DNA of 64,000 nucleotides from Diospyros lotus (Eukaryota > Streptophyta > Magnoliopsida > Ericales > Ebenaceae), in NCBI RefSeq assembly GCF_014633365.1, contig NC_068349.1, forward strand, positions 20,660,753 to 20,724,752, written 5' to 3'. Positions within the stretch are counted from its first letter, which is position 1; each line of letters starts with the position of its first letter. Shown here one piece after another: positions 24,384 through 37,841 of this stretch. The notes beneath the pieces are model-generated. The model was given only the letters and a program-made list of their open reading frames with translations, searched no databases and had not been told where the DNA came from. The position numbers were made by a program, and so were the translations under genes.

Positions 24384-25892
24384 GGGAAATTCTATTCGCA
24401 ACTATTTTTTTGCTCTTCCTAACCATTAAAAATTTATTTTTATTCTTTTACTTTTTGCAGCCAATATTTTTCAAAAATACCCTATTCTACACAGCTATAA
24501 CCATTCACACACATTGATCTCCGTAACACATTTTCAAACCTCAACAATTTCAATCCACAAATACAATCTTCACAAAATAAGTTTGCAAAATTAAAAACAC
24601 ATATATACATACATAGACACACATACAATGTAGACACACACACAGATATACACATAAATATATATATATACACACACAGTAGATACACATATACGCATAT
24701 ATATATACATATATACATATGTATATATACACACACAGTGGAGTGGCCATGGTGGCCATACCTACTGGCAGGGCCATGAAGGCCGCCCCGAACCCCAGGG
24801 TTCGGGGGCTTCAAGGCGCCCCGAACCCTAGGGTTCGGGGGTGCCGTATACTTTTAAAAAGTATTATAATTAACTATTATATACTTAAAAAAAGTACAAA
24901 TTACAATTGTATGAGCCATGCTTAGTTGCTGTTGTATGTGATTATTTGTACTACATGAGTTGGTGAAAATTATTTACTAAACTTGCGTGTACGCGGGAAT
25001 AACATTTGTGCTTGGGCGTTAGTGATGAGGTGGAGCTGCTGCTGGTGGTGGCAATTGGATATGATGCATATGGGGCCACTCATTCACCTGCACTACACCA
25101 CCATCCAGTGGCGGAGCCAAGAAAGAATTTTAGTTCGAGTCGAGAGCTAATTTTAATCCTGGCCAAATTATAAAAATTATAATTATTCATACTAATATAT
25201 ATAAAAAATTGAAAAATTCCCTGGCCAAATTATAAAAATTATAATTATTCATACTAATATATATAAAAAATTGAAAAAATAAAAAAACCAGTTGGAGCCT
25301 TCCCTGGCCAAATTATAAAAATTATAATTATTCATACTAATATATATAAAAAATTGAAAAAATAAAAAAACCAGCTGGGGCTAAGGCCCCAACTGGCCAA
25401 CACGTGGCTCCGCCACTGCCACCACCCAATTAAAGCTAGCTTTCTAAAAATGTCTTTATTGGAAGCATGAATGAATGAAGCAGCACAGCATAGCATAGCA
25501 GTAGAAGTAGAACCAATTAACAAGAACAAAAAATGGGCGCCTCCCAACCCCAGGGTTCAGGGGCGGCCTTCATGGCCCCGTCGACAGGTATGGCCGCCAT
25601 GGCACTCCACTATGTGTGCATATATATATATGTGTGTGTATTTAGGGATGTATACATATATGTCTATTTGTGTATGTGTTCTTCTATTTTTATCTTCATC
25701 TACTCTTTGTTCTTTGCTGCATCGTCTTTAGAGTGAATGGACCGCCATGATTGTCGAGCAGTTAATTGATAATTGAAGGAAAAAATGGCTGCAATAGTAA
25801 GAGTAAATATAATTTTTCAAAAAAAAGGGTATTTTAGATATATTAGGAAGTGGCTGTCAACGGTAAAAAAGTGGCTACTAATAGAATTTTCC
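24384..25892. mobile_element. Non-autonomous MULE with perfect 9-bp target duplication
   Basis: Flanked on both sides by AAGGGTGAA (24375-24383 and 25893-25901). The ends are inverted: GGGAAATTCTATTCG at the left against the complement of the right end, GGAAAATTCTATTAG. Further in, a GC-rich inverted pair (CATGAAGGCCGCCCC...AACCCCAGGGTTC at about 24776-24802, and its mirror at about 25547-25580) and flanking AT/CA runs continue the foldback. There is no transposase. A hAT MITE sits inside at 25106-25418. The right end lies about 136 bp before the start codon of the plastid gene. Confidence 0.75.
25106..25418. mobile_element. hAT-type MITE nested in the MULE
   Basis: The termini CAGTGGCGGAGCCA and TGGCTCCGCCACTG are perfect inverted repeats. 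The flanks CCACCATC and CCACCACC form an 8-bp TSD with one mismatch, diagnostic of hAT. The inside carries three tandem copies of a unit beginning CTGGCCAAATTATAAAAATT (at about 25159, 25221 and 25303). Confidence 0.75.
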
Positions 25893-26028
25893 AAGGGTGA
25901 ATTCGGATTTCATGACGGTGAAATGTCCGTTTTGTCCCTCCAATTTCGAAATAATCATTGTCCACGGATAAGATGAGGAGAGGGGGTTAACGCTAAGGTG
26001 GCGGTGTTGGGATTGTGGGGAAAGGGCA

Positions 26029-29000
26029 ATGGCTATGGCCTCTCCCATCAACTTTGCCCAATTCAATACCATCATCTTCTCCCGTCGACAGCCTTCCTTC
26101 TGCTGCTGCTGCTGCGCTTCATCGTCAGCTCCACCGAGAAAGCCGGAAAATACTACTACTAATACCAGTAGAAGATTGGTCTCCATCTCGGTTGCCTTCT
26201 TCTCTTCCCTCTCCGTGTCTCTGTGCACAGACGCCGCCATTGCCGGCAGCTTCTTGGATAAGTACGTCAAAAGGTAAATCACTAGTATTACTCATTTATG
26301 CCATCGGTTTATGCAATCGACTCGACCACCGGAGAGCTAATATTGCGGCATTTTCCCATGATTTTATCGATTAGTCGATAGTTTTCTAATTTCTAATGCG
26401 TGCGTGCTTTCCTGTAATTTATAATTCTGTGAATTCTTATTTTCTTCGGATGTATTGGCTAGGAAGAAGCTTGATCCGCTCGAGGCTTATGTGCCTGCTG
26501 TTATTTTGACGCAGTTGCAAATTGAGGACTTAGGTAATGTTAACTCCATTGCTTTCTTCTTCTTTCGTAATCGATGAAGTTTATAAATTAGGAATACAGA
26601 ATGTTGTGGAAAAACAAATATGGGATAGATCAATACAATGGGCCATCCTAGTTGTAGGTGGTGAGCCTAAGGTCTCGGGTTCAGGTCTTGTGAACCTCAA
26701 TTGCTCCCTCACTAGGTCTGGAGTAGTATAATCAAACTTACCGAAAAAATAGAAGTTCACAAATTAGGAACTATATATAGCTAGACATGGCATGTTTTCT
26801 GTTATTTCAGTTCTCATTGCATTTTCAGTTCTATTTTTTTTATTCATTAAATTAATGCTCCATATATGTAATATATGGTTATATTATAGTGAGAATTTGT
26901 GGTTTGATTCTCATTCATATATAATTTTCATTTTACTATTAATATATAAACTCATCTTTAAGCAAACTAGCACTCTTATTGGGCCAAGGAAAGTTGATTA
27001 CAAGTTCACTTATAATTGTGTTGTAACGTGCAACAAGATTAGTATTTCTTGATAAAACCAACCACCAAAAAAGTTGGAATTGCGATGTGACAAACTAGCC
27101 TTTTCTCTATGGTTTCAAGACCAAGAGGTAGAACACTTCGTCAAATAGAAAAGATAAAGAATTGAAAGACTAAAAATGCTATATCTTTATTACTCTAAAT
27201 GCCCCTTAAATAGATAAGATTCACATTACTAGCTCCGGAAAATAGCTCCTACATCTCCACTAGACCATGAACATGACCATTGTACAACTTAACAAACCAC
27301 TAATGCATAAACCATACACTAAATCATGAACAACTATTTTAACTAAAACTACGGAACCACTAGTTCATGAGCATCCACTGGCATTTGACTAAATCACAAT
27401 CTAATTCTTTATAACTCTTTCCCAACTAAAGCCAGAATTTATAACTCTCTCCCAGCATGTCTCTTAGATAGACATTTTCCCCCCCAAATGAAATGGTTTA
27501 GAGAGTAGGTCGCACTGCAATATGCCATCTAAATGCTTCCTTTTCTACCAGCTCCCTTGCAAAGTGATTTCGGGTCTCTGTGTGTCTTATGTGGCTGTGG
27601 TAGACTAAGTTCTTTGTCATTGCAATTGTAGTTTGATTATCATAATATATTGTTGTTGCTTCTACCTGATTCAGCTTCATGTCTTCCAGTATTGTTCTCA
27701 GCCTGGTTGCTTTACAAGCTGCTACAGTCATAGCCATATATTTAACTTTTGAGGATGATAATGCAATTGGTGGTTGCTTTTCAGATTCACCAAGAGAAAA
27801 CACCTAATTCCAAAGAGAAAATATAGCTTATACTTGTTCAATTATCAACTGAACCTACCCAATTGCCACTAAAAAAATCATGCAACATAAGTTGTTAGTT
27901 TTAGTAAACCAAATTCCATACGAGGTTGTTCCTTTTACATATCTTAGAATTCTTCTTCCAACAACATAATGAAGCTTGCTTAGTGATGCAGAACCCAAAC
28001 CAAATAAACAAGAGTAATCCCAACTACTCAAAACCAATATCAGTATTCAATATTATTCATCAAATTTTGTCCTTCAATACTTCACTATAGGATTATTTGT
28101 AGATAACTAATAGATAAAAACCTATTCTAACTAGGATTCCTTGATATAATCTAATTATTATTATAAAGGTAATCCCAATCTAATTAGGATTTTAGGAAAT
28201 AAAAGAAATTAAAAGAAACTAGGAAATAAATTAAAATAAAGAAACTAATAAAACAATATCAATTTCTACTTTTATGCCTAAAATATTTGTGAAAACTGAA
28301 GATCCAACAATATTGTTTCTCAAAATATTTGTCTCCATGATCTTCATTATTCTCCCCTAATTGAAAAGAATTAGCTTCGACGAGTTGGACTATTAGTACC
28401 ACTCCAAAAGCTCGGGATCTAGGACTCGAAAATCCTCTTCAGTGATACAATTATTATTTGAATATGGTTGATCTTTCCATTTGACAAGAAAATGGTGATA
28501 ACCACCACCATGATAAGAAACCACAATCTCATCATGAAGCACGACATAATAACATCCTTTTGCTGCTGTATGTGTGGGATATAAGGAACCGAGTGACTTA
28601 TAGGAACACTAGTAGGCAAGAGAGAGGAGGCTCAAATATGTTGTGGTAAGGAGTTACATCTTCCACATTGAAAACAAGACTAATATTCATATTATTAGGT
28701 ACGTCAAGTGTATGAGCATTAGGTTCAAGTTTTCAAATGATAGGAAAGGGGCCACTAGCTCGAGCACGTAGTTTCTTGAAGGAATGCTTAGGGAAGTGCT
28801 CGGGGCGAATACGAACCATGACATAGTCACCTTTGTTAAATTCTCAAGCCCTATGATTTACATCCATAGCCAATTTATAGTCAACATTACTCGTTGCAAT
28901 TTTCATTCTAATCTCAACATGTAAGTCTTGGATGTATTAGGCAAAATATTTAGCAGGCTCAAAAATTTGGCATATGGGGTGAGGGTATAAGATCAATAGG

Positions 29001-31526
29001 GGTGCGAGGTGAGTAATCATGAACAATCTCAAAATGAGTTTTACTAGTGGACTTATTAACAGAGTTGTTATAAGCAAATTCAGCATTTGGCAAAACCAAA
29101 TCCCAATTTCCAAGCTTCTCGATATGTAAGCAAGTCTCCCAAACTATGATTCACAACTTCAGTTTGTCCATTAGTTTGGGGATGCAAGGAAAAATTGAAT
29201 GTTGAACTTGTTCCAAATAGTTTCCATAGAGTCTTCCAAAAATAACTAACAAATTTGGCATCTCTACCAGATACAATTGAAGAAGGCAAACCATGCAACT
29301 TAACAACTTATCTAAAGAGCAATTTAGCAACATGGGAATCATATGTTGTCTTACTATAAGGAAGAAAATGTGCCATCTTAGAAAACCTATCCACTGCTAC
29401 TAGAATTGAGTCATGTTCCTTAACAGTCTTGGGTAGACCTAAAATGAAATCCATACTCACATCTTGCCAAGGGGTATGTGGGATAGGAAGATGAGTGTAC
29501 AAGTCCATGTTATTCTTCCTAGTCTTAGCTAGTTAACATGTGCAACACTATGAAACAATTCTAGAGACATCCCTTTTCAAAGACGGCCAATAAAATCTAT
29601 CCTCAACAAGTGCAATAGTCTTATCTCCCAAAATGACCAACTAATCCCCCTTTATGCATTTCCCATATGAGAGTCTCTAAATGAAGTTCGTGGAATGCAC
29701 AATTTAGTTCCTTTAAAAGATAACCATCATGAATGACAAAATCAACAAGGGGACGATGATTACCTTGACTAACCTTGAGGTAAATAGAGCTAAAATTTTG
29801 GAAATTAGGGTAAGTGTCCTTAACCTTATCAAAACCAAGAACCTTTGTACTCATCACTTGAAGAAGACTAACTATTCAGCTAAAGGCATCAACTACTTTG
29901 TTGTCAACCCCATAAAAATGCTCAAGGACAAAGGTGTACTCATTAAGGAATTCTACCTTACTTAGCATGCCTAGAGTTCAACTTCTTTTGAGACTTAAAG
30001 TATCTTAATACTTGATGATTAGAACATAGAACAAATTCTTGTGGCAATAGATGGTACCTCTAATAGCGAAGAGACTGCACAACAACAAAGAACTCTTTGT
30101 CATAGGTGGAATATTTTTGTTTAGCTTCATTGAGTTTCTTACTAAAGAATGCTAACACCTCCAACACTAATGCCATATGCATCACAAGCAACCTGAAAAG
30201 CTTTTCTAAAATCAGGGTGTTCTAAGACAGGTGTAGTGGCCACCCTTTCTTTGATTTCCTTAAAGGTTTATCAGCTAGACTAGGCCACAAAAACTCTCCT
30301 TTCTTCAAACAATCTATAATTGGAGCCATGATAGTACTAAATCCCTTTATAAATTTCCTATAAAAAGTAGCTAGGCTATGGAAAATATGAATCCCTAACA
30401 CTATCCTAGGTTTAGGCCACTCTCTAATAGCTTGAACTTTCTCAGGGTCAATAGCTACACCCTTGGCAGAGATAATGAAGCCTAAGAAGAGCACTTGAGG
30501 TTGTAGAAAGGAACACTTCTTAAGGTTAACATACAATTTGGCAAACCTAAGCGTTAGGAAAACTTGTTTGAGGTGGTTTAGATACTCATTTTGGACTTGA
30601 TAAAGATCAAGATGTCATCAAAGTAGACTACCAAGGATTTTCCTATGGAAGGTTTGAGTACTTGTGTCATAATTCTCATGAAGGTACTAGGAGCATTGGA
30701 CAAGCCAAAGGGCTTAACTAACCATTCATAAAGTCCATCCTAGGTTTTAAAGGCAGTTTTCCATTCATCTCCAGGTCAGCTAAGAATCTGATGATACCCA
30801 CTACGCAAATCTGTCTTGGAAAACCAACTAGAACTAGCCAATATATCCAAAATATCTTCCAATCTTAGAACGGGAAATTTGTACTTGATGGTAATAGGTG
30901 ACTAACCGATTGCAAAATGTCAAGTTAGTTGTTTGTAACATAAAACAAGTCTCTAGAACATACAACAAGTTTCCTATCAAACTCCTATACATAACCTCGT
31001 CAACCTTTTCTTCCCCATCATTCATTATTATTGTTCTTGGAGTCTTCAGAATTGTTCTTTCAATATGAACCTCTCAAGAAGATTGTTTACACACTTTTCT
31101 TTGAGAAAAAAAAAATTCATTCCTCATTTCAAACTTATGAATCCTAAGACTTTTACACACTTACAGCAAACCAACACATTACTATTATAAATGAGATCTT
31201 TTGCATAAAGGCACACAATGAGTACTTCATTAGCTCTACAAACAACATACAACCAAGACACTTATCTGAGGGCTCTGTCATAGGATTTTTTTCAAGTCCA
31301 TAAAATACCATTTGCAAATCTTTTAGTTTATCTTTAGACCTTTCAATTAGATGTCTTAATAAGTTGATGGGTTCCATTGTTCACCTATTAGGCATAAAAC
31401 CAAATTGGTTTTGAAAGACCTTTGTGTCAGATCCTAGATTTGATTAGAGAATTCTCCATTATTTGGGAATGAATTTGGTAGGAAAAGTGAGGGGGAGAGG
31501 GGTAGAACTAGAGAGTTGAGAGGGAA

Positions 31527-31572
<46 letters not shown>

Positions 31573-34500
31573 GGGGGGGGAATTTGAATTCTTTGATTGA
31601 TCTTTCATGCTTTGGTATTGCTAGGTCATATCATTTTATACTGATCCTCAACAATAGATTAGGCGCCAAAGTGGTTACCCATCTAATACAACTTGCACCA
31701 CTTGCCAAGCTAGAACATTCCTTTAGCTATGCAATATACTATTTTATTCATAAGGCCTAATAGCCAAAGTACGTGACATCCCCCCCCTTTCCCCCCCTTT
31801 AGCCATTTCTTGTTCTCAAGAAATGTGTAGTAGGCTGGCAATGTTGGGAAACTACCTTAGGAGATCTGGCAAGTATTCCCAAGTGTTGTTGTCTAAGTGG
31901 AGGGAAGACCATTTAATAAGCACTTGGGTGAGAGGAGCTCCCTGCCTGTAAGCAACCTATTTGTCTAGGATAGTTGTTGGTATCACTGGTTCCATTTCCT
32001 CCCTGAGGATTGGAGGAAGTGCTTGGCTGGTTACTTGTGTTCCAGTAACTTTCTTGAGTAGGGAGGCGTGAAATACAGGATGGATTTGTGATCCTTTAGG
32101 TAATTGGAATCGATAGGCCACTGGTCGTATCTTTGCAAGAACTGGAAAGGGCCTATGGAACTTGGGACTCAATTTAGATATTGGTTGGCAAGTTAGGGCC
32201 CTAAGATGTGGGTGGCTCAATTTCATGTAAACTTCCTCCCCTACTGAGAATTCCTTTTCACTTCGCCTCTTATTTGCCATTTGCTTCATCCTATTTTGTG
32301 CCTTAGCTAATTTTGTCTTCAACAATCGTAGAACATCCTGCCTTTGTTGTATATATACCCCAATAGCTGCCACTGTGGATTGCCCCCCAATAGCTAGTAA
32401 GAGGGTTGGTTTATATCCATAAAGGGCTTCAAACAGCGTCATTTTGATTGAATTGTGGTAACTTGAATTGTACCAACATTGAGCCACTGATATCCACTTA
32501 TGCCATCTATTTGGCTGCAGGAAACATAGACATCTTAGGTAGGACTCTAAGCACTGATTAACCCTTTCCAACTGACCTTCTGTCTCCCGGTGATATGCGG
32601 TGGGCATATGTAGTTTAGTGCCCATAGATCGTACTAATTCTCTCCAAAATAGGTTGGTAAACACCTTGTCTCTATTAGATACTATGGAGTGTGGTACCCC
32701 ATGCAACTTCACCTCATTATCTAAAAAAAATCTAGCAACTTCCAGTGCTATAAAAGGATGAGATAGGCCATAGAAAGGGCTAAACTTAGTAAATTGATCA
32801 ACCACCACCAGAATACAATCCCTCCCTTCAGATTTTGGTAACCCTTCTATGAAATCCATGGTCACATTAGTCCATGCATGCTCCGAAATGGCTGAGGGCT
32901 ATAAGAGGCTTGGGTGAGCCACTGTCTCATGTTTGCATCGTTTGCAAACGTCACAATTCATCACATAATCCCATGTGCACTTCTTCAGTTGTGGCCAACA
33001 AAAAACTTGCTTCACCTTCCGATAAGTATTTTGTATGCCTGAGTGTCCTCTTAGTGGTGATCCATGCAATGACTAAAGGATTTTGTTCTTCAATACCTCA
33101 CAATCCCCAATCACCAGCTTGCCCTTGTATCTTATCAACCCATTGATCAAAGCATAGTCTGGACTGCTACTAGCATCAATGCTCAACTGCTCCAATAACT
33201 CTTTTACCCACACCCCTTTTTGATAGCTATCTGTCACTTCTTGGAACCAATCCAGTATTACTGTTGTAATTGCAACTGTCATTCCTTCTTCCTTGTAGTG
33301 AGACAATGTGTCTACTGCCACATTTTCCTTCCCTCTCCTGAATTGTATCACATAATCTAATCCCATTAATTTGGCTATCCCTTTCTTTTGTAAGTGGGTA
33401 TGCAACCTCTGCTATAGTAGAAACTTGAGACTTTCGTGATCTATTTTGATGATGAATTGTCCTCCTTCTAAGTAATGCCGCCATTTATCCACAGCTATTA
33501 GGACTACCATCAACTCCTTATCATAGATGCTAAGCCCTTGGTGTCTTGGGGCTAGGGCAAGGATAAGGAAAGCCAATGGCTTGTCATCCTGTGATAGGGC
33601 TGCCCCTACCCTTGTGTTGCTGGCATCTATCTCCACGTGAAAGGTTTGTTGAAGTCTGGTAATCCCAATACAAGCACCTCACTCATTGCCTTCTTAAGCT
33701 GTTCAAATGCCTCTTCTGCTTTGTGGTCCCACTTGAACCCATCCTTCTTCAATTGTTTTGTTAGTGGCTTGCTAATCAGCTCATAATTCTTTACAAATTT
33801 TCTATAATAGCCTGTGAACCCCAAGAATCCCCTTAGTACCTTGATGTTGGTGGGCTTAGGCCATGCAATTATCGCCTCAATCTTCTTAGGATCTGTGCCA
33901 ACTCCTACCTTGGAAATAATGTGCCCAAGGTATTCCACTTGTTTATGTGCAAAGGCACATTTTAACCGTTTGATGTACAACTAATTGAATCTCAAGATCT
34001 CAAAAGTAGTCCTAAGATGCTCAAGGTGTTGGTCAAATGAAGGATAGATTAGGATATTGTCAAAGAAGACTAATACAAATTTTCTGAGGTATGATTCAAA
34101 TATATGGTTCATGAGAGCTTGGAATGTGGCTAGGGCGTTGGTTAGGCCAAAAGGCATCACAGTGAATTCATAGTGGCCATGGTATGTCTTGAAGGCTGTT
34201 TTTGGTATATCAGGTGGGTTCATCCGAATCTGATGATAGCCATACCTTAGGTCCAATTTAGAGAATACAGATGCATGTTTGAGCTCATCTAGCAAGTCTT
34301 TGATGATAGGGATTGGAAACTTGTCTTTGATGGTGATGGCGTTGAGTTGTTTATAATCAACACAAAAACACCATGTCCCATATTTCTTTTTAACCAAAAG
34401 GACGAGAGAGGCAAAAGGGCTATGGCGAGGCCTAATCATGGATTGGTTTAACATGTCTCTCATAATCTTTTCAATTTCAGATGTAAGCTTGGGAGGGTAA

Positions 34501-37041
34501 TTGTAGGATCGGATGTTTATTGGATCAACATTTGGTTGTAGGGGTATGGAATGGTCCAAAGACCTCTCAGGGGGTAGTGACTTAGGTTCTACAAAAAGGT
34601 CCTAATATTCAAACAGTAATATATCAAGTAGGGCCAATTCATGTACCCGCCATGAGGTCGGCTGCTGTCTGTGGTCAACCATAGTGCATTTCCCTTCTTC
34701 TTCCTCATGGTGCTTAGTTTCCCCCTTGGTTTCAATTGAGAACAATTGGGCCACCTGGGATATTTTCTTCCTGAACAGCTATTGCAACTTCTTCCTTTTA
34801 ATCAAATTACAAGTTCCCATCTCCATATTTCCCTGAAAGACCACCATCCTGCCTTTCTTTTCAAGAGATACCTCCATCTTGTTAAAATCAAAATTGATCG
34901 GGCTCACTCCTTTCATCCAATCGACCCCCAATACTATGTGGGCAGCCTCTAAGTTTTAATAACCTCAAATCAACTTTGAAGACTTCCCCCCTACATTTCC
35001 CAGTAGAAACCCAAACAAGCGGATTTGCTCACCACCTTATTCCCATTCGCCAAGGTGACTGATAGTGGTTGTGTACTCGCTAGCTGGCACTTCATCTTCT
35101 TAGTCGTTCCTTCATCAATGAAACTGTGGGTGCTCCCACTGTCAATCAAAACCATTAGGGTGCTATTCAACACTTTTCCCTCTACTTTGATTATCTTACT
35201 ACTGGCTATTCCCTTGATCACATGTAAGGATATTGCTCCATTTTCTTCTTCCAATTCTTCCACTATTGGGGTTAATTACACCAATAATCACTCAACTTTG
35301 CATTCTATTATTGTTTGGTCATTGAACTTTGAAATGTTACCTGTTAGTCACTAATATTTCAAAACTGTTACTGCTTAGTCACTAAACTTTAAAATGTTAC
35401 CTGTTAGTCACTAATATTTCAAAACTGTTTTTCATCCATCACTTGTGAACGTAAAGTTCAGTGACTAACGAGTGACGGGTAAAAAACGATTTTGAGATAT
35501 TAATGACTAGCAGGTAATATTTTAAAGTTCAGTGACTAAGCAGTAACAGTTTTGAAATATTAGTGACTAACAGGTAACATTTCAAAGTTTAGTGACCAAA
35601 TAGTAACAGAATGCAAAGTTGAGTGATAATTGATATAATTAACCCTCCACTATTGCTAGACCTTCATCTTCTTCCCCTTCCAGTAGAAGCAACTGCTTTT
35701 TGCATTGATGTTTGGGAGAGTACTTATCCCCACATCCAAAACACAATCTTGCTTGTCTCCTCTACTTTATGAGTTTGTCCCTCTATTGCAAGGTTGGGGT
35801 GGATGATGGGGTTACTTGGTATCGAGTTCCTGTTCTTGCCTTCAGGAATTCCTTTCCCTGTATCTTCCCACTAGATTGTATTGGCCCTTGATTCCTTCCT
35901 TTATTTTGTCCCCTCTGTTAAGTCTTGTAAAGAGGCCCCCTCTGCTGCCTCTTAAATAGTCTTTGATTTCAACATCTTTATTGCTGATCGAAGCTCGTCA
36001 CTCAATCCCCCTACAAAACTTGATACAAATTACTCTTCTGTCATATAAGGATTTCAGCACAACATGAGGGATTTCAACTCTTCAAATTTCAGTTGGTATT
36101 CTTGTATTGTTCCCTCTTGTTTCAACCTATTAAATTCCTCCACTATGTCCATCATGCCCTGTTCACAGAACCTTCCACATAACCCCTTGGTAAAACCATC
36201 CCAATTATAGTTATCCCTAACCTTGGACCATCCCTGGAATCACACATCACCAACATCATTGAGTTAGGTCGATGCCAGGGCCACTATCTGGTTTTTAGCT
36301 ACCTGGTGGATGCTAACTAGTTTCTCACCTTACCCACCATCGAGGCTTTTGTCCCTCGAATACAAGTAATTCTAGTTTTGATACAGGAAAACGCGATTGA
36401 TATGGTGTAGTTTGTGTCTCCTGGCTCCTTTCAACTACGTTTTCTCCCATCGTAGTCGGATTCACCTCAAATTCTGATGATCTAGCACTTCGGTTATTGG
36501 TTCCAATTCTAGGTAGGATTGGTTCTAGCCTATCTCTAGGGGGAAAATTAGGCAAGATTTTTACCTGATTTTGGCTGGAAAACATGAGCATAAATTGTTG
36601 CAATTAATCGCGCAATGTGTTGCCTTGCTCTCGCATTTCCTCCCGTATGTGATCGTGCATATCATCTCGCAATCTCTCCGCAACTAATTCCAACTTCCTG
36701 TCTACTGTCGATCCGATCATCTCTTCTATGGATCCCACTTAGTTCTGCATCTCCACCACCATTGTTGTCACTTGTTGCAACTGTGACTCCATTTGCTTCA
36801 CGCAGGTACCGTCGGCCACAGTATCTTATTGCTGTCACTTGTTGCAATTGTGACACCATTTGCTTCATGCGGGTACTGTCGGCCATGGTATCTTATTGCT
36901 TGAGTGTTCACTGGCTAGGAACTTGCTCTGATACCAAAATGTCAGATTCTAGATCTGACAGGAGAATTTTCCGTTATTTGAGAATGAATTTGGTGGGAAA
37001 AGTGAGAGGGAGAGGGGTAGAATTAGAGAATTGAGAGGGAA

Positions 37042-37072
<31 letters not shown>

Positions 37073-37810
37073 TAGCTTGAATTCTTTGATTGATCTTTCA
37101 TGCTTTGGTATGGCTGGGTCAGTAGTTATTTTATATTGATCCTCAGCAACAGATTGGGCACCAAAGCGGTTACCCATCTAATACAACTTGCACCACGTGA
37201 CCATCTAATACAACTTGCACCACTTGCCATGCTAGAACACTCCTCCAGCTATGCAATATACTACTTTATTCATAAGGCCTAATAGCCAAAGTACGTGACA
37301 CTTGGTTTCCCTCCTTAACCTTTACTCAATTACTCTCACCCAAAATTTCATAGCGGCCTTACTTGGTTTCTCTATGATTTTCACAACTTTGAATAGCTCC
37401 TTTATTCTTATAAATAGGCACTAATATGCTATTTCTCCCCTCCTTTGACATCCTTTTTTATTTAAAAAATCACATTGTATAAATTTGTTTACCAAGAAGG
37501 CCCTCTTTTCCCATGCATTTCCACATTTTTATTTGGATATTTTCTAGTCTAACTGCTTAACTATTTATCATTTTCTATGCTTGCTTTACTTTGTGATAAA
37601 TACATCTGTAAAATATGTAATTTTTATCTTCTTTATAATTACTAAGATGGACAAATATAATACTTGTCTCTAAAACATCTATAAATACATCTATAAAGTA
37701 GAAACTTAAGTTTGTATTTTATGCATTTTACTTGGCTCAAATCTCATGTTTTCATTTCCCCTGCTAACTTATATATATATATATATATCTTTCCCCATCT
37801 TTCTCATGTC

Positions 37811-37841
<31 letters not shown>

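Larger units (their letters stand above)
31425..37300 (-). mobile_element. Ty3/gypsy chromovirus (Reina-like), minus strand, inserted in a LINE
   Basis: LTRs 31425-31778 and 36940-37300, both starting TGTCAGAT and ending GTACGTGACA. Primer site at 36925-36936 (TGGTATCAGAGC on the minus strand) and a polypurine tract beside 31779. The TSD is CTTTG on the left and CTTGG on the right, one mismatch. It interrupts a LINE RT whose reading resumes on the other side. A chromodomain-like end ([17 protein letters not shown]) near 31860-31950 and short LTRs suggest the Reina clade. The LTRs differ by roughly 10 percent over the first 100 bp, so it is older than the element in intron 3. Not autonomous. 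Confidence 0.88.

Noticed and set aside
24482..24814. 110-codon minus frame with a Cys/Tyr/Ile repeat
   Set aside because: Translation of (CA/TA)n microsatellite DNA inside the MULE.
25150..25380. CRISPR-like spacing of direct repeats
   Set aside because: Eukaryotic context. The repeats are long, tandem and bounded by hAT termini, with no unique spacers.
26630..26755. A tRNA gene
   Set aside because: Only weak A/B-box resemblance. No cloverleaf with acceptor pairing can be drawn. Listed only as a possible SINE.
31525..31570. (GA)n run as a regulatory GAGA element
   Set aside because: It is in both LTRs of chromovirus 1 as a simple repeat. No evidence of function.
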